Below are positions 22,265 to 32,568 of a DNA stretch of 64,000 bases, piece by piece; within the stretch, counting starts at the first letter, position 1; each line of letters starts with the position of its first letter. The stretch covers positions 54,636,281-54,700,280 of the forward strand of contig OY979716.1 of NCBI GenBank assembly GCA_963855995.1, written 5' to 3'. The DNA is from Muricea muricata (lineage: Eukaryota > Cnidaria > Anthozoa > Malacalcyonacea > Plexauridae). The notes under the pieces were generated by a model that searched no databases, was not told where the DNA came from, and was given only the letters and a program-made list of their open reading frames with translations. The position numbers and the translations under genes were made by a program.

Positions 22265-23395
22265 CGAGGTGCGATAATTATGTAATGTGACAAACTCGAG
22301 GATTTAAAAAAGCCTGGGTAAGATAGACATAGTTTTTCATGATACGATGATACAAAGTGAAGATAATTATGTAATGTGACAAAGTTGAGGATTTAAAAAA
22401 AGCCTGGGTAAGATATCACAGGATTGGGATTAGCGTTTAGGGTTAGATTAGGGTTAGGATGTTCTTTAAAAACCAAAGTGCTAAGCATATTATTATTGCG
22501 ATTGATTATGTATATTATGCTTATTTCTCGTTATTTAAAAAAATGGAACGCGAAACATATGTTACTGCGATTCAGCATGCATATTATGTTTATGTCTCGT
22601 TCTTTAAAAACGAAGCGCTAAGCATATTGTTACTGTGATTGATTATGTATATTATGCTTATGTCTCGTTATTTAAAAAAAACGAACGCGAAACATATTAT
22701 ATTACTGCGATTCAGCATGCATATTATGTTTATGTCTCGTTCTTTAAAAACCGAAGCGCTAAGCATGTATTCACTGCGATTGAGTATGTATGTTATCAGT
22801 GGCGTAGCCAGCTTCGATAATTGGAGGGGCGAATATTCATATATTTGTGTTCACAGACCTTAAAAACAATTGATTTTGAAAGAAATTAATGATGCGAAAC
22901 ATGATACATGAATATTCGCCCCTCCAATTATCGACGCTAGCTACGCCACTGTATGTTATGCTTATGTCTCGTTCTTTAAAAAAGCGGAACGTGAAACATA
23001 TTACATTACTGCGATTCAGCATGCATGTTGTGTTTGTGCCTTGTTCTTTAAAAACCGAAGTGCTAAGCATGTATTCACTGCGATTGAGTATGTATGTTAT
23101 GCTTATGTCACGATCTTTAAAAAACAACGGAACGCGAAACATATTATATTACTGCAATTCAGCATGCATATTAAGTTTATGTCTCGTTCTTTAAAAACCG
23201 AAGTGCTACACATGTATATTTTGTCACATTACGTAATTATTTTCCCTTCGTATCATCGTATCATGAAAAATTATATGTTACCCAGGCTTTTTTAAATCCT
23301 CCACTTTGTCACATTATGTAATTATTATATTTGCTTTTTTTTACTCCGACTTCGTATCATCGTATCATGATAACAAGTAACAGTTTCAAAAGTGG
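22265..23395. mobile_element. Inverted-repeat element carrying a 141-bp tandem array
   Basis: The left end has two copies of a block with ATTATGTAATGTGACAAA and GCCTGGGTAAGAT (about 22270-22412). The right end (about 23220-23390) has the same two blocks inverted (TGTCACATTATGTAATTAT, ACCCAGGC). Between them a unit of about 141 bp (landmark GCGATTCAGCATGCATATTA at about 22567 and 22708, and again near 23010 and 23153) is tandemly repeated. No protein is encoded; the long open frames seen here are products of the repeat. The ends are related to the MITE at 6119-6723, so this may be a non-autonomous relative that amplified an internal satellite. Confidence 0.6.
22797..22951. mobile_element. hAT MITE (155 bp) with perfect 8-bp duplication
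   Basis: The ends CAGTGGCGTAGC are perfect inverted repeats, followed by AATTGGAGGGGCGAATATTC and its complement. TATGTTAT occurs at 22789-22796 and again at 22952-22959. It is inserted inside the 141-bp tandem array, hence younger than the array. Confidence 0.9.
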
Positions 23396-23399
23396 ATGG

Positions 23400-23825
23400 G
23401 TATTCTATAATCTCTCCAAATATAGTGCGAGACAGTTCTGCACAACGATCGAACTCATCTAAGGATGGATTTCGTGCTCTGACACTGTCAAATAGAATTA
23501 CTGAAACTGAGAACAAATAAAGGGAAAAAGAACATCGTGACGTGAAAGTATGTCATTTCTAATTCACGACTATTTTATTTTTAATCAAACATTTACAGTA
23601 CACAGTAAGCACATTACAAGTACATATATGGTTTGCATTTTGGTGATAGCTGATTCAACATGTTTTTTCAAAAATCAAAGGACAGTACAAAATAATGCTT
23701 CTGTAATCACCTCACTATGTTCAAAACTGTGTGTATAATACCACAAAATCAATATCCCATAGGCATTTATTAACATGTTTGATGACCAAATGGTGTGAAA
23801 ATTGGCATTAAAAAGTCTGAGGCAA
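23400..23825. other. No gene recognised
   Basis: Short open stretches on both strands, none with recognisable motifs. It probably holds the upstream part of the cysteine-rich gene that follows. Confidence 0.4.
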
Positions 23826-23829
23826 GGGA

Positions 23830-24329
23830 TTGGACTATATTCATACTCTTTTAATTTCTGAAGATGATTTAGATGAGGATGCTGAAGTTTTGGATAACTT
23901 TGGCGATGAGCCTGGAGGTAGGGAAGAAAATATGTGTGTACAAAGTGATCACCAAGGAGAATGCTCAACTGGAAGCCGTGATGTTTTCCCTCCATGGTGT
24001 GTCTGTTTAAATTGTGTGCCAATGTCCCAGGAAATCGAAAATAAATGCTGTGGACTAAAAAGTGCATTACATCGTCTCGGTTCACAAAATTATGCTGAGA
24101 CACTGATGTCCTTGAACTTTGCATCAAAAACACTTGTGACATAAGAAATGACAGGGAGGATAGTAGCACAAGAGCTTTTCGCAAAGCTCTCTACAGGCAG
24201 TTCATATTAGCTTGTCATGGCTACCTAGGAAAGGGTCACCATTGTGTTTGCCCCTCATGTGTTGTGATCAGAATAAGACGAAGATATCCATCGGTGATAG
24301 GTGTGTATATGGGATATAGAGAACACTAG
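23830..24329 (+). pseudogene. P2X7-C-terminus-like cysteine-rich (P2RX7_C-type) gene, frameshifted
   Basis: An acidic N-terminal part is followed by PPWCVCLNCVPM and ENKCCG, the cysteine cluster shared with the intracellular zinc-binding 'ballast' domain of P2X7 receptors. After a frame slip near 24065-24115 the other frame reads CIKNTCDIRNDRED, RKALYRQFILACHGYLGKGH, CVCPSCVVIRIRRRYP and ends at 24329. No channel domain is present. The isolated domain is widely multiplied in invertebrate and fish genomes with transposon-like distribution. The function of these stand-alone copies is unknown. Confidence 0.6.
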
Positions 24330-24419
24330 AAAGATTTGTGTGTAAACTGCTTTGTAAAAACATTAGCTAACTTAAAGTACCCATAAAAAGGATGTGGAAA
24401 ATATCGCCGTATATGTTCT

Positions 24420-25320
24420 GATGAAGATGATTTTCATAAAAAAAGTGCGGAGTATGCTAATTATTTGATAGCTTGTGGGCATGATAGCCAGCATGTTGAG
24501 TAAATATAATGAGGTTGACTTGGCAGGAAGCGCAGAAAAATAAGAACAAAGGGAATAAGAATAGGTGTATTTTTGCCATCAAATACAACCCCAGAGGACC
24601 TGATATTCGTAAGATCTTGAAAAGACATTATAAGGATGTTATTGCCAACGATGAAAAGGCTGTGGAAATTTTACCCGAGGGTGCCATTTGTGTAGCATAT
24701 AAACGTAATGCCAATTTAAAAGAACTGTTGGCCCCTTCTAATCTTTTAAACGTCAGTCGCCAACTGAGCCCTCAGGTTGTTTCAAGTGTAAAGCTAAGCG
24801 ATGTGATTGTTGTAAAAATTTTTTAGAAGAGGGCTCTACTTTTATTTCGGAAAGTTCGGGAAGAGTATTTCAAATTGGGAAATTTCTCACTTGCACCTCC
24901 GATAATGTTGTTTATCTTGCCAGATGTGTTGCTTGTGGTTTGCAAGGAGTGGGTTCTACTATTAATTTTAAAACTCGACTTGCTAATTACAAGTCTCATA
25001 TCAAACATAATAAGAGAACTTGTGGTATTGTTAATTACTTCCTGGATAGTCATAATGCTGATCATTCATTGTTAAAATTTATGTTAATTGATCAGCAGCA
25101 TGGCAATCTTAGGGAGTGTGAGAATTTCTGGATTGGAATGCTATTAACTAATCAAAGAGGGCTTAACTTTACGCATGATTTTGTTCAACAATTAGATTAG
25201 TCTAATTACGCATGCATATTATAGTATAAATGCCATGTGCTGTGGCCATATTTTTATTCTGAGGAAGGCCATGTCAAGTGGCTGAAAATTTATATTTTAG
25301 TTAAGTTTATTCACAATAAA
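24420..25320 (+). pseudogene. 3' part of a Penelope-like retroelement, with GIY-YIG endonuclease
   Basis: Coding segments read FAIKYNPRGPDIRKIL and AYKRNANLKELLAPS (to 24826). In the next frame come CKAKRCDCCKNF, a FQIGKFLTCTSDNVVYLARC block (the first GIY strand), GVGSTINFKTRLANY (the YIG strand, degraded) and GLNFTHDF, with the stop at 25199. This order, with a CX2C-type zinc region before a C-terminal GIY-YIG nuclease, is characteristic of Penelope-like elements. The reverse-transcriptase core is absent (5' truncation). After the stop, CTGAGGAAGGCC...GGCTGAAA resembles the short stem seen in many such 3' ends. One frameshift near 24815 breaks it. Confidence 0.65.
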
Positions 25321-25384
25321 TCTTCTATCGCAGCAACTCGTTGTCTCTTTTATATTATGTGTTGTTGGCTAAGGCAAGTTTTGT

Positions 25385-25480
25385 TCATTGTCACACACGC
25401 GCGCCCGCACGCGCGCCCGCACGCGCGCCCGCACGCGCGCCCGCTCGCACGCACATGCGCACGCACACACACACACTTCG
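25385..25480. repeat. GC-rich simple repeat (CGCGCGCCCGCA)n and (CA)n
   Basis: Four near-perfect copies of a 12-base GC-rich unit are followed by degenerate CGCACA and CACACA stretches. They are striking against the AT-rich background. The open frames through it (Ala/Arg/His) are artefacts. Confidence 0.9.
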
Positions 25481-25489
25481 ACTGTCATT

Positions 25490-25690
25490 CACCAAACACA
25501 ACACGTTGAGACCTGTTTGTAAGATACGATCTAAACCACTCCAGAGCAGTACCAGTTATAGCAAAAGAGGTTTCCATATGATGCAAAGGATTCCATCATC
25601 CACAGTGTCGAAAGCCGCACTGAGATCAAGGAGCACAAATTCAAACAAATAATTCTTGCTCTTTTGGTCTAGAAAATTACTGAAGCTCGG
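25490..25690 (-). pseudogene. Fragment of a CR1/L2-type LINE reverse transcriptase
   Basis: The minus strand reads FVLLDLSAAFDTVDDGIL, the beginning of the reverse transcriptase palm with its first catalytic aspartate, and after a frame change approximates the ALEWFRSYL..R.QRV block. Only about 60 residues survive. It abuts K1 on the right. Confidence 0.6.
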
Positions 25691-25739
25691 AATCCACAAT
25701 TTCGCTTCAAAGACAGAGCTACTGGCAAACTATAAAATA

Positions 25740-26517
25740 GGCTTGTACCAACAGGGCAAAGCAAGTCGTTGATGGTATAAAACGTAGCAAGAACATGGGC
25801 TATTTTGGGAGACAATTAAAGGCGGACAAAGTAAATTATAATTCACATTTTTACCTTGACTTTGCAGACATTGATTGGGTTGACTTTGCAGACATTGGGG
25901 TGACTTTTCCATAATTTCATTATGATATTTTTACATTTGTCTATAAAATATGGATAGTAAATATGGGTTATTGTTATCAATATTTGTTTATACACAGGCT
26001 GAAACTGAAGCAAAACAGAAGGTCATGGCAGCAAAGGGTGACGAGACAAATGCAGAATGGGTTCTTGCCTAGACTAAAATGCAGTTTGGCAAATATCATA
26101 GCAAGAACTTCATATGGCTGTTCGAGAATGATGTTGGCTAGGCGGTGATGTTGGCTAGGCGGTGATGTTGCCTAGGAAGCTGTGGCGTGTTAAATTGTTT
26201 TGCCCTCATCCAACCTGTGCGAAGAAACAGCTAACCGGTGCTGACATCTATCATAGAGTTTGACAGGTTTTGGGTCTAGATGAGATACAATTTGGCAGCA
26301 GAATATCGAGTGCAGGGCGTGTAAAAAGAAAACCATCAGTTGTAGTCCCGGCATCATCACACAGGTGGATCCTGGCCATTGACTGCAGTTTCCCGTCCTA
26401 ATCACATTTTAGTATGCATGTGATGTCAAGGTGATCCGACTTTTACGGCAGCACAGTCTTGGGAGCAGCTCGACGGTGTTGCAAAAGATGATCTCAGAAG
26501 ATCTCAGAACAACACTG
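25740..26517 (+). pseudogene. K-family copy K1: N-terminal module joined to cysteine module
   Basis: The exon at about 25760-25830 (IKRSKNMGYFGRQL, then a GTAAAT donor) matches 37999-38079. After an intron, the exon at 26000-26150 reads AKQKVMAAKG and MQFGKYHSKNFIWLFENDVG with two stops. At about 26160 it switches directly into the DUF6729-like module: PRKLWRVKLFCPHP with two cysteines, LTGAGIYHRV, a CRACKKKT-type pair, and VKVIRLLRQHSLGSSS (ending about 26515). The exons that lie between these modules in K3 are missing, so K1 is internally deleted. It ends where the 5' sequence of K2 begins. Its uninterrupted 'AATTAAAGGCGGAC' stretch at 25823-25836 is the empty site of the TTAA element in K3. 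Confidence 0.6.
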
Positions 26518-27720
26518 GAATTCCCCTTCCTTGATACAGCACTTTCTCACGGGAAAGCCAACCTCGAAGATTGCGTCCCATATTTATTGGTGTCTGTGTG
26601 CCAATCATGTTCGTTGCTTGTTCCAACTTTGCATGCTGAGTATTGTGCAATCGCCTTGCATTCAATATAAATTCCTCAAAGTAATTTCACACTATTTTAC
26701 ACTTCATATTGAAAATATGCCTGGATTTCCAAAGTTTTGTCGCTACTCTGATAGCAAATTAGTTTTGGGCTATACAAAGGAAGCTTTAGATGTGATGAAA
26801 AGTAAGGATAAACCTTCAGGCCAAAGTCGAAATCCCGATGAGATGAGTGCCAGGAGTGGAGTAATATATTAGTAATATATTGCTTATATTTACTCGCAAA
26901 TAAGTGTTAAATATAACCCCTAAAATGTAGGTTTTTTGATGGAATTTTACTCTGTTACTTGCTGTATTTCCCGCTTGATTTTGTAGAAATATTTACATTT
27001 TATCCGTGGAATTTACGCGCTGCAAATTATGTATATTTGCCCTCATGTTTGCTCGTTTCATCATGAATAATTTTCACTCGTAATATCAAGTGCTTTGTCC
27101 ATGTCTCGTAGTAAATGTAGTATAAATGCTTCCCTATAGTTTAATAAAGTGATTCATTTATGCTTGCTGCAGTGAATATACTTTCGGTTTGCACGGACAA
27201 CAAGAATTGTCATTGGTAATATTTACTACATATAAAAGCTTGTATTTGATGTCTGAATATGGTATGTTGTTCTCTTGTAGTGATGATATTATTTTATTCT
27301 AGGTTAGGAAACAAGCTCTATCAAGGACAGAAAGGGTAATGTTGGCAATCATTTGGAAGTCAAGGGAGAATATGTTATCCAGTTTGAAAACTGTGATGGT
27401 CAGAAATTCCGATGGGCTATGTTGATTGGCTGATAAATTCCATGGGAGGAGGAACCACCACTACGGCAGCTATCAGCCAAAACAAAGCAGCATTCAGGGA
27501 TTATATAATGTTGTTCGAGGAAGGTTGTGAGTTAGAAATATATTTAATAGTAAGCTCAGTTAACGTGCCAGCACAAAAAAATGTCAAGCAAGTTGTCGAG
27601 CAACCTTCCCTTATTGATGAAGTTCCTGTACCTGAGACGGCCACGTTTTAAAAGCAGTAATCATGGTATATGTTGATGTTGTGTAGTCTATACGGAGATA
27701 TCAGCCAAATGTCAGCATAA
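26518..27720 (+). pseudogene. K-family copy K2, 5' region and exons 1-3
   Basis: The 5' sequence (GGAATTCC, CTTCCTTGATACAGC, AACCTCGAAGATTGCG) is shared with K5 at 50385, and the following TTCCAACTTTG...TATTGTGCAAT block with K4 at 47335. Exon 1 from the ATG at 26716 reads MPGFPKFCRYSDSKLVLGYT and DVMKSKDKPSG, paralogous to K4 exon 1. A second exon (about 27305-27530) carries HLEVKGEYVIQFENCDG, then GYVDWLINSMGGGTTTTAAI and FRDYIMLFEE. A third (27570-27650) carries VEQPSLIDEVPVPE. Frames slip between and within exons. The copy is interrupted at about 27720 by a LINE and resumes at 29577. Confidence 0.6.
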
Positions 27721-29576
27721 GTGACGACGTGACGCGCTCTCGTGCGAAGGCGCGAGCTAATTTCCACCCGCGTTTATTGCTAATTTTTGTCACTTTTTTT
27801 TACAAATTTCATCAGGAAACTTCACTGGATTGCAGATAAAGAAACGTTTTCTGGATCAAGTAATATTGTGTCAATTGAACGCTGGACTATCTCACTTTGT
27901 GTGGAATTAGACTGTTTTAAAGCTCAATTCGTTTTGGAACCGTTAAGTTGATTCCGTTAAATTCTCACGACAGCTTACAGCGCACGCGACAATATACGTC
28001 AGTGGAAGTATTACAAAATTAAAATTAGAACCTCTTTAGAACGAGTTGCCTTGAAATTTGGTTTCTTTTAATCTCGAGTTTTAATTTTTTCAATTAAATC
28101 TTGTTAAAATTGTAAAATGAATAAACTCGTGATCTCGTGTGCAGTCTTCAATATCATCCTGGTTTACCTGTTGGCTGGTCCTGTGGCAGCGGATTCTAAA
28201 ATCAATGTCTTTATTAAAGATAATTATCATTTTGTAAACTTAAATTACGGAACGACGAGAAATTGGACATGTATTATTAATAATCGGTCGCGCTCCGTTT
28301 TGTTTATCCAACATAAACATTTGAGATGAAGACTTCACTATTACGCCAACTGTTTCATCGGCAATGTTGCTTAAGTGTGGAGACATTCATACTAACCCAG
28401 GGCCAACTAACGGCGCTAATTCATCTCGTAACGACAACTGTGACTCGTGTAAACTGCAACTGGAGCAAAGTCAGACAAACTTATCTTGCATGTACATGAA
28501 CGCTAGGAGTCTAAAAAAGATCATCCATGTGGAAGATAACCAATACATTTCCAACCTGAGCAAATTCCAAGAGTTACTTTACTCGGAATCAGTTGATATA
28601 ATGTTCGTAACTGAAACTTGGCTCAATACCAATGTATCCAACATAGAAATCTTACCATATGGTTACAATATATACAGAGCTGACCGATCACTGGGACGGA
28701 CTGGAGGTGTTGAGTTCTTATTGCAATCAAGCATGGTACTTTCACCAGTTGCCACCAAGTTTTTTCCCTTTCTTCTGCAAACTTGGAAGCTGTTGCTTTA
28801 GAGAGAGTTGCACATTAGCCAATCACACGAAATGGCTATTAGTATGTTGTTACAGGCCACCTGACAGTAACGAAATGTCTGATTTCAGATCCTTAGCTAA
28901 TAACTTATTCCCTGGTTATGACAAGATCATCATCGTTGGGGACTTTAACCTACCAAATATCTCTTGGGCAGACTCGACCTATACGTCAGTTGGTTCTTTG
29001 AGTCAGAATTTCTGCGATGTCTTAGATGACTACTTCATGTCCCAACTTAGTCTTGTGCTTACTAGAGAGTCGAACATTCTGGATCTAGTAATCACAAACC
29101 AACCTGAACTTGTTACATTAACAGAGATCTATTCTCCAACGGACTTCGGTATGAGTTCTGACCACAATATTATCGAGTTTCATTTCTCCTGTGGTTGCAA
29201 TGCTATCCATCCTAATAAACGCATGATCTACGACTACCGACGAGCTAACTTTGACGATCTATGCAAACGTCTAACAGAAATGGATCTTGTTTCCCTGTTA
29301 ACAAATAATGGGACAGATTGCAGTATTGATATTGACTGGTCAACTTGGAAGTCCGCGGTGATGTCTGCTATCAATGAATTTATCCTCGCTAAATGCGTAT
29401 GACTCTTGTCGCACTCCACCTTGGATTACTCGAAACATCCTACACCAGATCCGCAAAAAGGTGACTGCCCGTAAGAGATTTCTAAGTCGAGGGACTGATT
29501 ATCTTAAGGATAAATTTAATCAACTGAGAGCGGAAGTTAAAAGATCGATTCAAGAAAGTAGAAAGTCGTTTTACTT
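27721..29576 (+). mobile_element. CR1/L2-like LINE, 5' half: 2A-like motif and AP endonuclease
   Basis: A 5' untranslated region (about 27721-28116) precedes a 70-residue frame with a signal-peptide-like N-terminus (28117-28329). The next frame starts at 28364 with MLLKCG followed by the 2A-like octapeptide DIHTNPGP. The endonuclease domain follows across two frame slips (near 28725 and 29395): CMYMNARSL, the catalytic glutamate in FVTETWLN, LVCCYRPP, GDFNLPNISW, and the terminal SDHNIIEF. A linker ends at RKSFY (29576). The reverse transcriptase is absent: the element changes abruptly to K2 sequence. Missing the 3' part is unusual for a LINE and suggests deletion or recombination after insertion. 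Confidence 0.75.
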
Positions 29577-29605
29577 TGGTGGTATCCCCCTCAGCCACTC
29601 CTTAT
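29577..29605 (+). pseudogene. K2 fragment left of the Gypsy insertion
   Basis: GGTGGTATCCCCCTCAGCC corresponds to the WWYPPQP start of the DUF6729-like exon, also seen at 48503 and 53137. The final CTTAT (29601-29605) is the duplicated target site, and the exon continues at 34077. Confidence 0.7.
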
Positions 29606-29755
29606 TGTTTCAAGCATAGAATTTTATAACTTTTATTCAGTATATACTAACAATATCCAAAATGGCTACTTTGTGCAAGAATAATAGAAACATGTGCTGA
29701 CATGCGCATAATCGTTTCTAGCCTAAGAGGGGGTAGGTGAGTTGATATTGTAACA
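29606..29755 (-). repeat. Gypsy 3' LTR
   Basis: 150 bp, TGTTTCAAGC at the plus-strand left edge and TGTAACA at the right. It is preceded by CTTAT. The adjacent polypurine tract lies at about 29756-29770 on the minus strand. Confidence 0.95.
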
Positions 29756-29820
29756 CCCCCCTTTCTTAACTAAACAATCAAAAATGAGAACTCAACATCG
29801 TTGCATTATGACTTATGTAA

Positions 29821-30840
29821 CTAATCGTCAAATCCAAATCGATTTAGAGGCCTGGATAATCGCAAACTTCTACGATAATTGTTCCGGTTCGTTAAAACAT
29901 CGTCCTGGATCGTATTTGGTTCTGCATTCTCTCCAGTCGTTCCACAAACACGGGCGGGTTCATCTGGGATATCTTCAGTATCTGGTTCGGGTGCAAATTT
30001 CTCATTTGTTATCAACAAATCTTGGCAGTTTCTTCGTAATGTGGACCCTTTTTCCGATTCAACAAATAATGATCGAGGCGTGTTTGCGTTTCCAAGGACC
30101 TTCGCTTTTAGTGGCCACATACCTTTTTCTTTGTCACGAATTCGAATGGTAGATTCGACAGGAACCTCTGGTAGCTGGTTCGTAGGTCGATCATAATACT
30201 GTTTTGTCTTCCATTTATACGCTGGATTAAACTTCACATGTAGTTTCGTATCTCTACAGTCCTTCTTGCCGTAAACCATTTTCCTGAGGTCTGGTAAAGG
30301 TGTTCTAATATTTCGACCCATAAGTTTTTCAGCTGGTGATCTTGTGTCATTAGTACTTGGTGTTGCACGATGCGCTAGCAATGCTAGATAAGCATCATCG
30401 TCCATGCACTCAGTTCTCTTAAAAATCTTCTTAACAATCTTGACTGCGCTTTCAGCCATACCGTTTGATCTAGGATACTCGGGGCTTGTTGCAAACTGCT
30501 TAAACTCCAGACTTGAAAATTGTGGTCTGTTGTCAGATATTACTATCTTTGGAATATCGTGCCGAAAAAAAATCGATTTAACGTGAGATATTATTGTGGA
30601 ACTGCGAGTATTGTTCAATGGACAAACTTCTGGGTAATTAGAAAAGTAGTCGACAATAACTAAATAGTCTCTATTTTTGTAAGTAGCTAAATCGATACCG
30701 ACTTTATACCATGGCTCAGCAGGAACGTCATGCGGCTTGAGAGGTTGGGTCTTTTGTGCTTGTTGATACTTGATACATGCAGGACATCGTGATATCATCT
30801 CGGTAATTTCAGCATTGATGCCTGGCCAAAATACGACTTG
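29821..30840 (-). pseudogene. Gypsy integrase domain
   Basis: The zinc-binding HHCC region is split by a stop near 30840 (HQGHMGI before it, CPACIKYQ after). The core follows with VGIDLATYKNRDYLVIVD, then the second acid in VISDNRPQF (usual SDNGPQF) and the third in NGMAES. About a dozen residues usually present before SPEYPRSNG are missing. The C-terminal region contains the basic WKTKQYYDRP block and an acidic tail. This is the longest intact frame of the element (325 codons). The catalytic residues remain, but the deletion and the stop in the zinc region make it unlikely to work. Confidence 0.85.
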
Positions 30841-32560
30841 TCATGCTCTCACTTTGCATTTCTTGATTCCCATGTGCCCTTGATGGATTTTTTCTTTTAT
30901 TTCCTTCCGCATGCTTGACGGTATGACAACGCGATCGCCTTTAAAGACGAGTCCGTTTACGACTGATAACTCTGATCGATATTGATAATACGGCATTACC
31001 TCAATTGGCAATAGGTTTTTATCTTCGGGCCATCCGTTCAAAACAACTCGCTGCAGGTGTTGCAATGTGGAATCATTCGCAGTGGAGGATTGGATCTCTT
31101 TCAATTTCTCCTCGGTTATTGGTAAGTACGAAAATAACATGTGTACTTGATAGTCAAAGACGGATGGTTTGCTTGGAGCAGACGAAGGTGAGAATGCCCT
31201 TGACAATGTATCAGCCACCGGAATGGTGGTTCCCGGTGTGAAAACTAACTCAAAGTCATATTTTTGTAAACGGAGCAGCATACGTTGTATACGCGGGGGT
31301 GCTTTATCAATGTTTCGTTTCAAAATCGGCTGCAATGGCTTGTGATTGGATTCAACAAGAAACGTACGACCATAAATGTATTGATTAAAATGTTCAGTTC
31401 CAAATACTACTGCCAAGTCTCTTTTTCAATTTGGCTATAATTTTGCTCTGCCTTAGTCAAAGCACGACTAGCATAAGCCACAGGGCACCATATATCATCT
31501 TGCGCTTAAAGAAGCACGGCACCAAGACCTGATTTACTTGCATCAACAGACACCTTAGTGGGTAGCTCTTGGTTGAAATATTTCAGTACTGGACTCTGCG
31601 AAACTAGTTGTTGCAAGGTTCTAAACTGTTTGGTGTGTTGGTCAGTCCAGTTCCAGTTCTCTTTCGTTTCCAGCAACTTTCTTAACTCTGCAGTATTGCT
31701 CGAAAGATTGAGAATAAACTTTCCTAGATACGCAACCATACCAAGAAATCAGTGCACTTCAGCAACTGTTTGAGGGACAGGCATGTTGCGAATCGTTTCT
31801 ACCTTTGATGGGTCGATACAAAGCCCTTTGTCAGAGAAAATATGACCAACATATTTAATTTCACGAATGCCAAACTCACATTTCTTCTTATTGAGCTTCA
31901 ACCCCGATTCCTTGATTCTTTCCAGCACCTTACTCAAATTATTATCGTGATTCTCTTGATCAGTTCCCCAAACAATAATATCGTCTTGAATATGAGCAAC
32001 TCCATCCAGACCAACCAGTATTTCCGAAATGCGTTTACTAAACACTTCGCTAGCACAATGGACACCAAAGGGAAGCCTTTTAAACTTGAAGCGACCAAAT
32101 GGTGTATTAAACGCTAATAGGTCGGAAGAAGCGTCGAGGCTTTTACTTGCCAATAACCTGCACTTGCGTCAAGCTTACTAAAGACAGTAGCGCCAAACAT
32201 TCGAGACATGATTTCCTCTGCCGTAGGCATTTGTGAGAACTCGCGTTTAACAGCACGATTCAAATCCTTCGGATCTAAGCATAATCTAATATCCCCATTA
32301 GATTTTTCCACAATCACTATACTGTTCACCCAATCAGTGGGTTTATCCACTTTCTCAATAACTCCAAGAGATACCATTCTGTTTAATTCAGCCTTCAGTT
32401 TTTCTTTCAAGGCAAATGGAACCCTTCTGGCAGGATGCACAACTGGTTTGACAGTATGATCCACATTTATATGATATTCACCTGGTATACACCCAAGTTC
32501 ACCAAACACATCTTCATAAGCATCAAAAAAATGTGAGTTTTTTTCATCAAGACTCAACAC
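30841..32560 (-). pseudogene. Gypsy reverse transcriptase - RNase H region
   Basis: RT blocks in order: PARRVPFALKEKL, WVNSIVIVEK, RLCLDPKDLNRAV, FSKLDASAGYWQ, FNTPFGRFKFKRLPFG, the active site in HIQDDIIVWG, and KYVGHIFSDKG. The connection/RNase H part reads VSVDASKSGLGAVLL, then a gap with stops, IYGRTFLVESNHKPLQ (the aspartate of the usual TDHKPL is asparagine here), and PVADTLSRAF. At least four frame changes occur (near 32130, 31745, 31500 and 31420). Confidence 0.85.
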
Positions 32561-32568
32561 GCGCTTGA

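Noticed and set aside
22424..23295. Repetitive open frames with MYIMLMSRYLK-type words
   Set aside because: Generated by the 141-bp tandem array and shared by several units; no evidence of selection.
23675..24184. 169-codon minus-strand frame
   Set aside because: Antisense to the cysteine-rich P2X7-tail-like segment; it has no recognisable motif.
25237..25652. Ala/Arg/His-rich open frames across a GC-rich stretch
   Set aside because: They result from the (CGCGCGCCCGCA)n simple repeat and flanking LINE fragment read on the wrong strand.
29784..30586. Plus-strand open frames opposite the Gypsy integrase
   Set aside because: Shadows of the minus-strand integrase frame, whose motifs are unambiguous.
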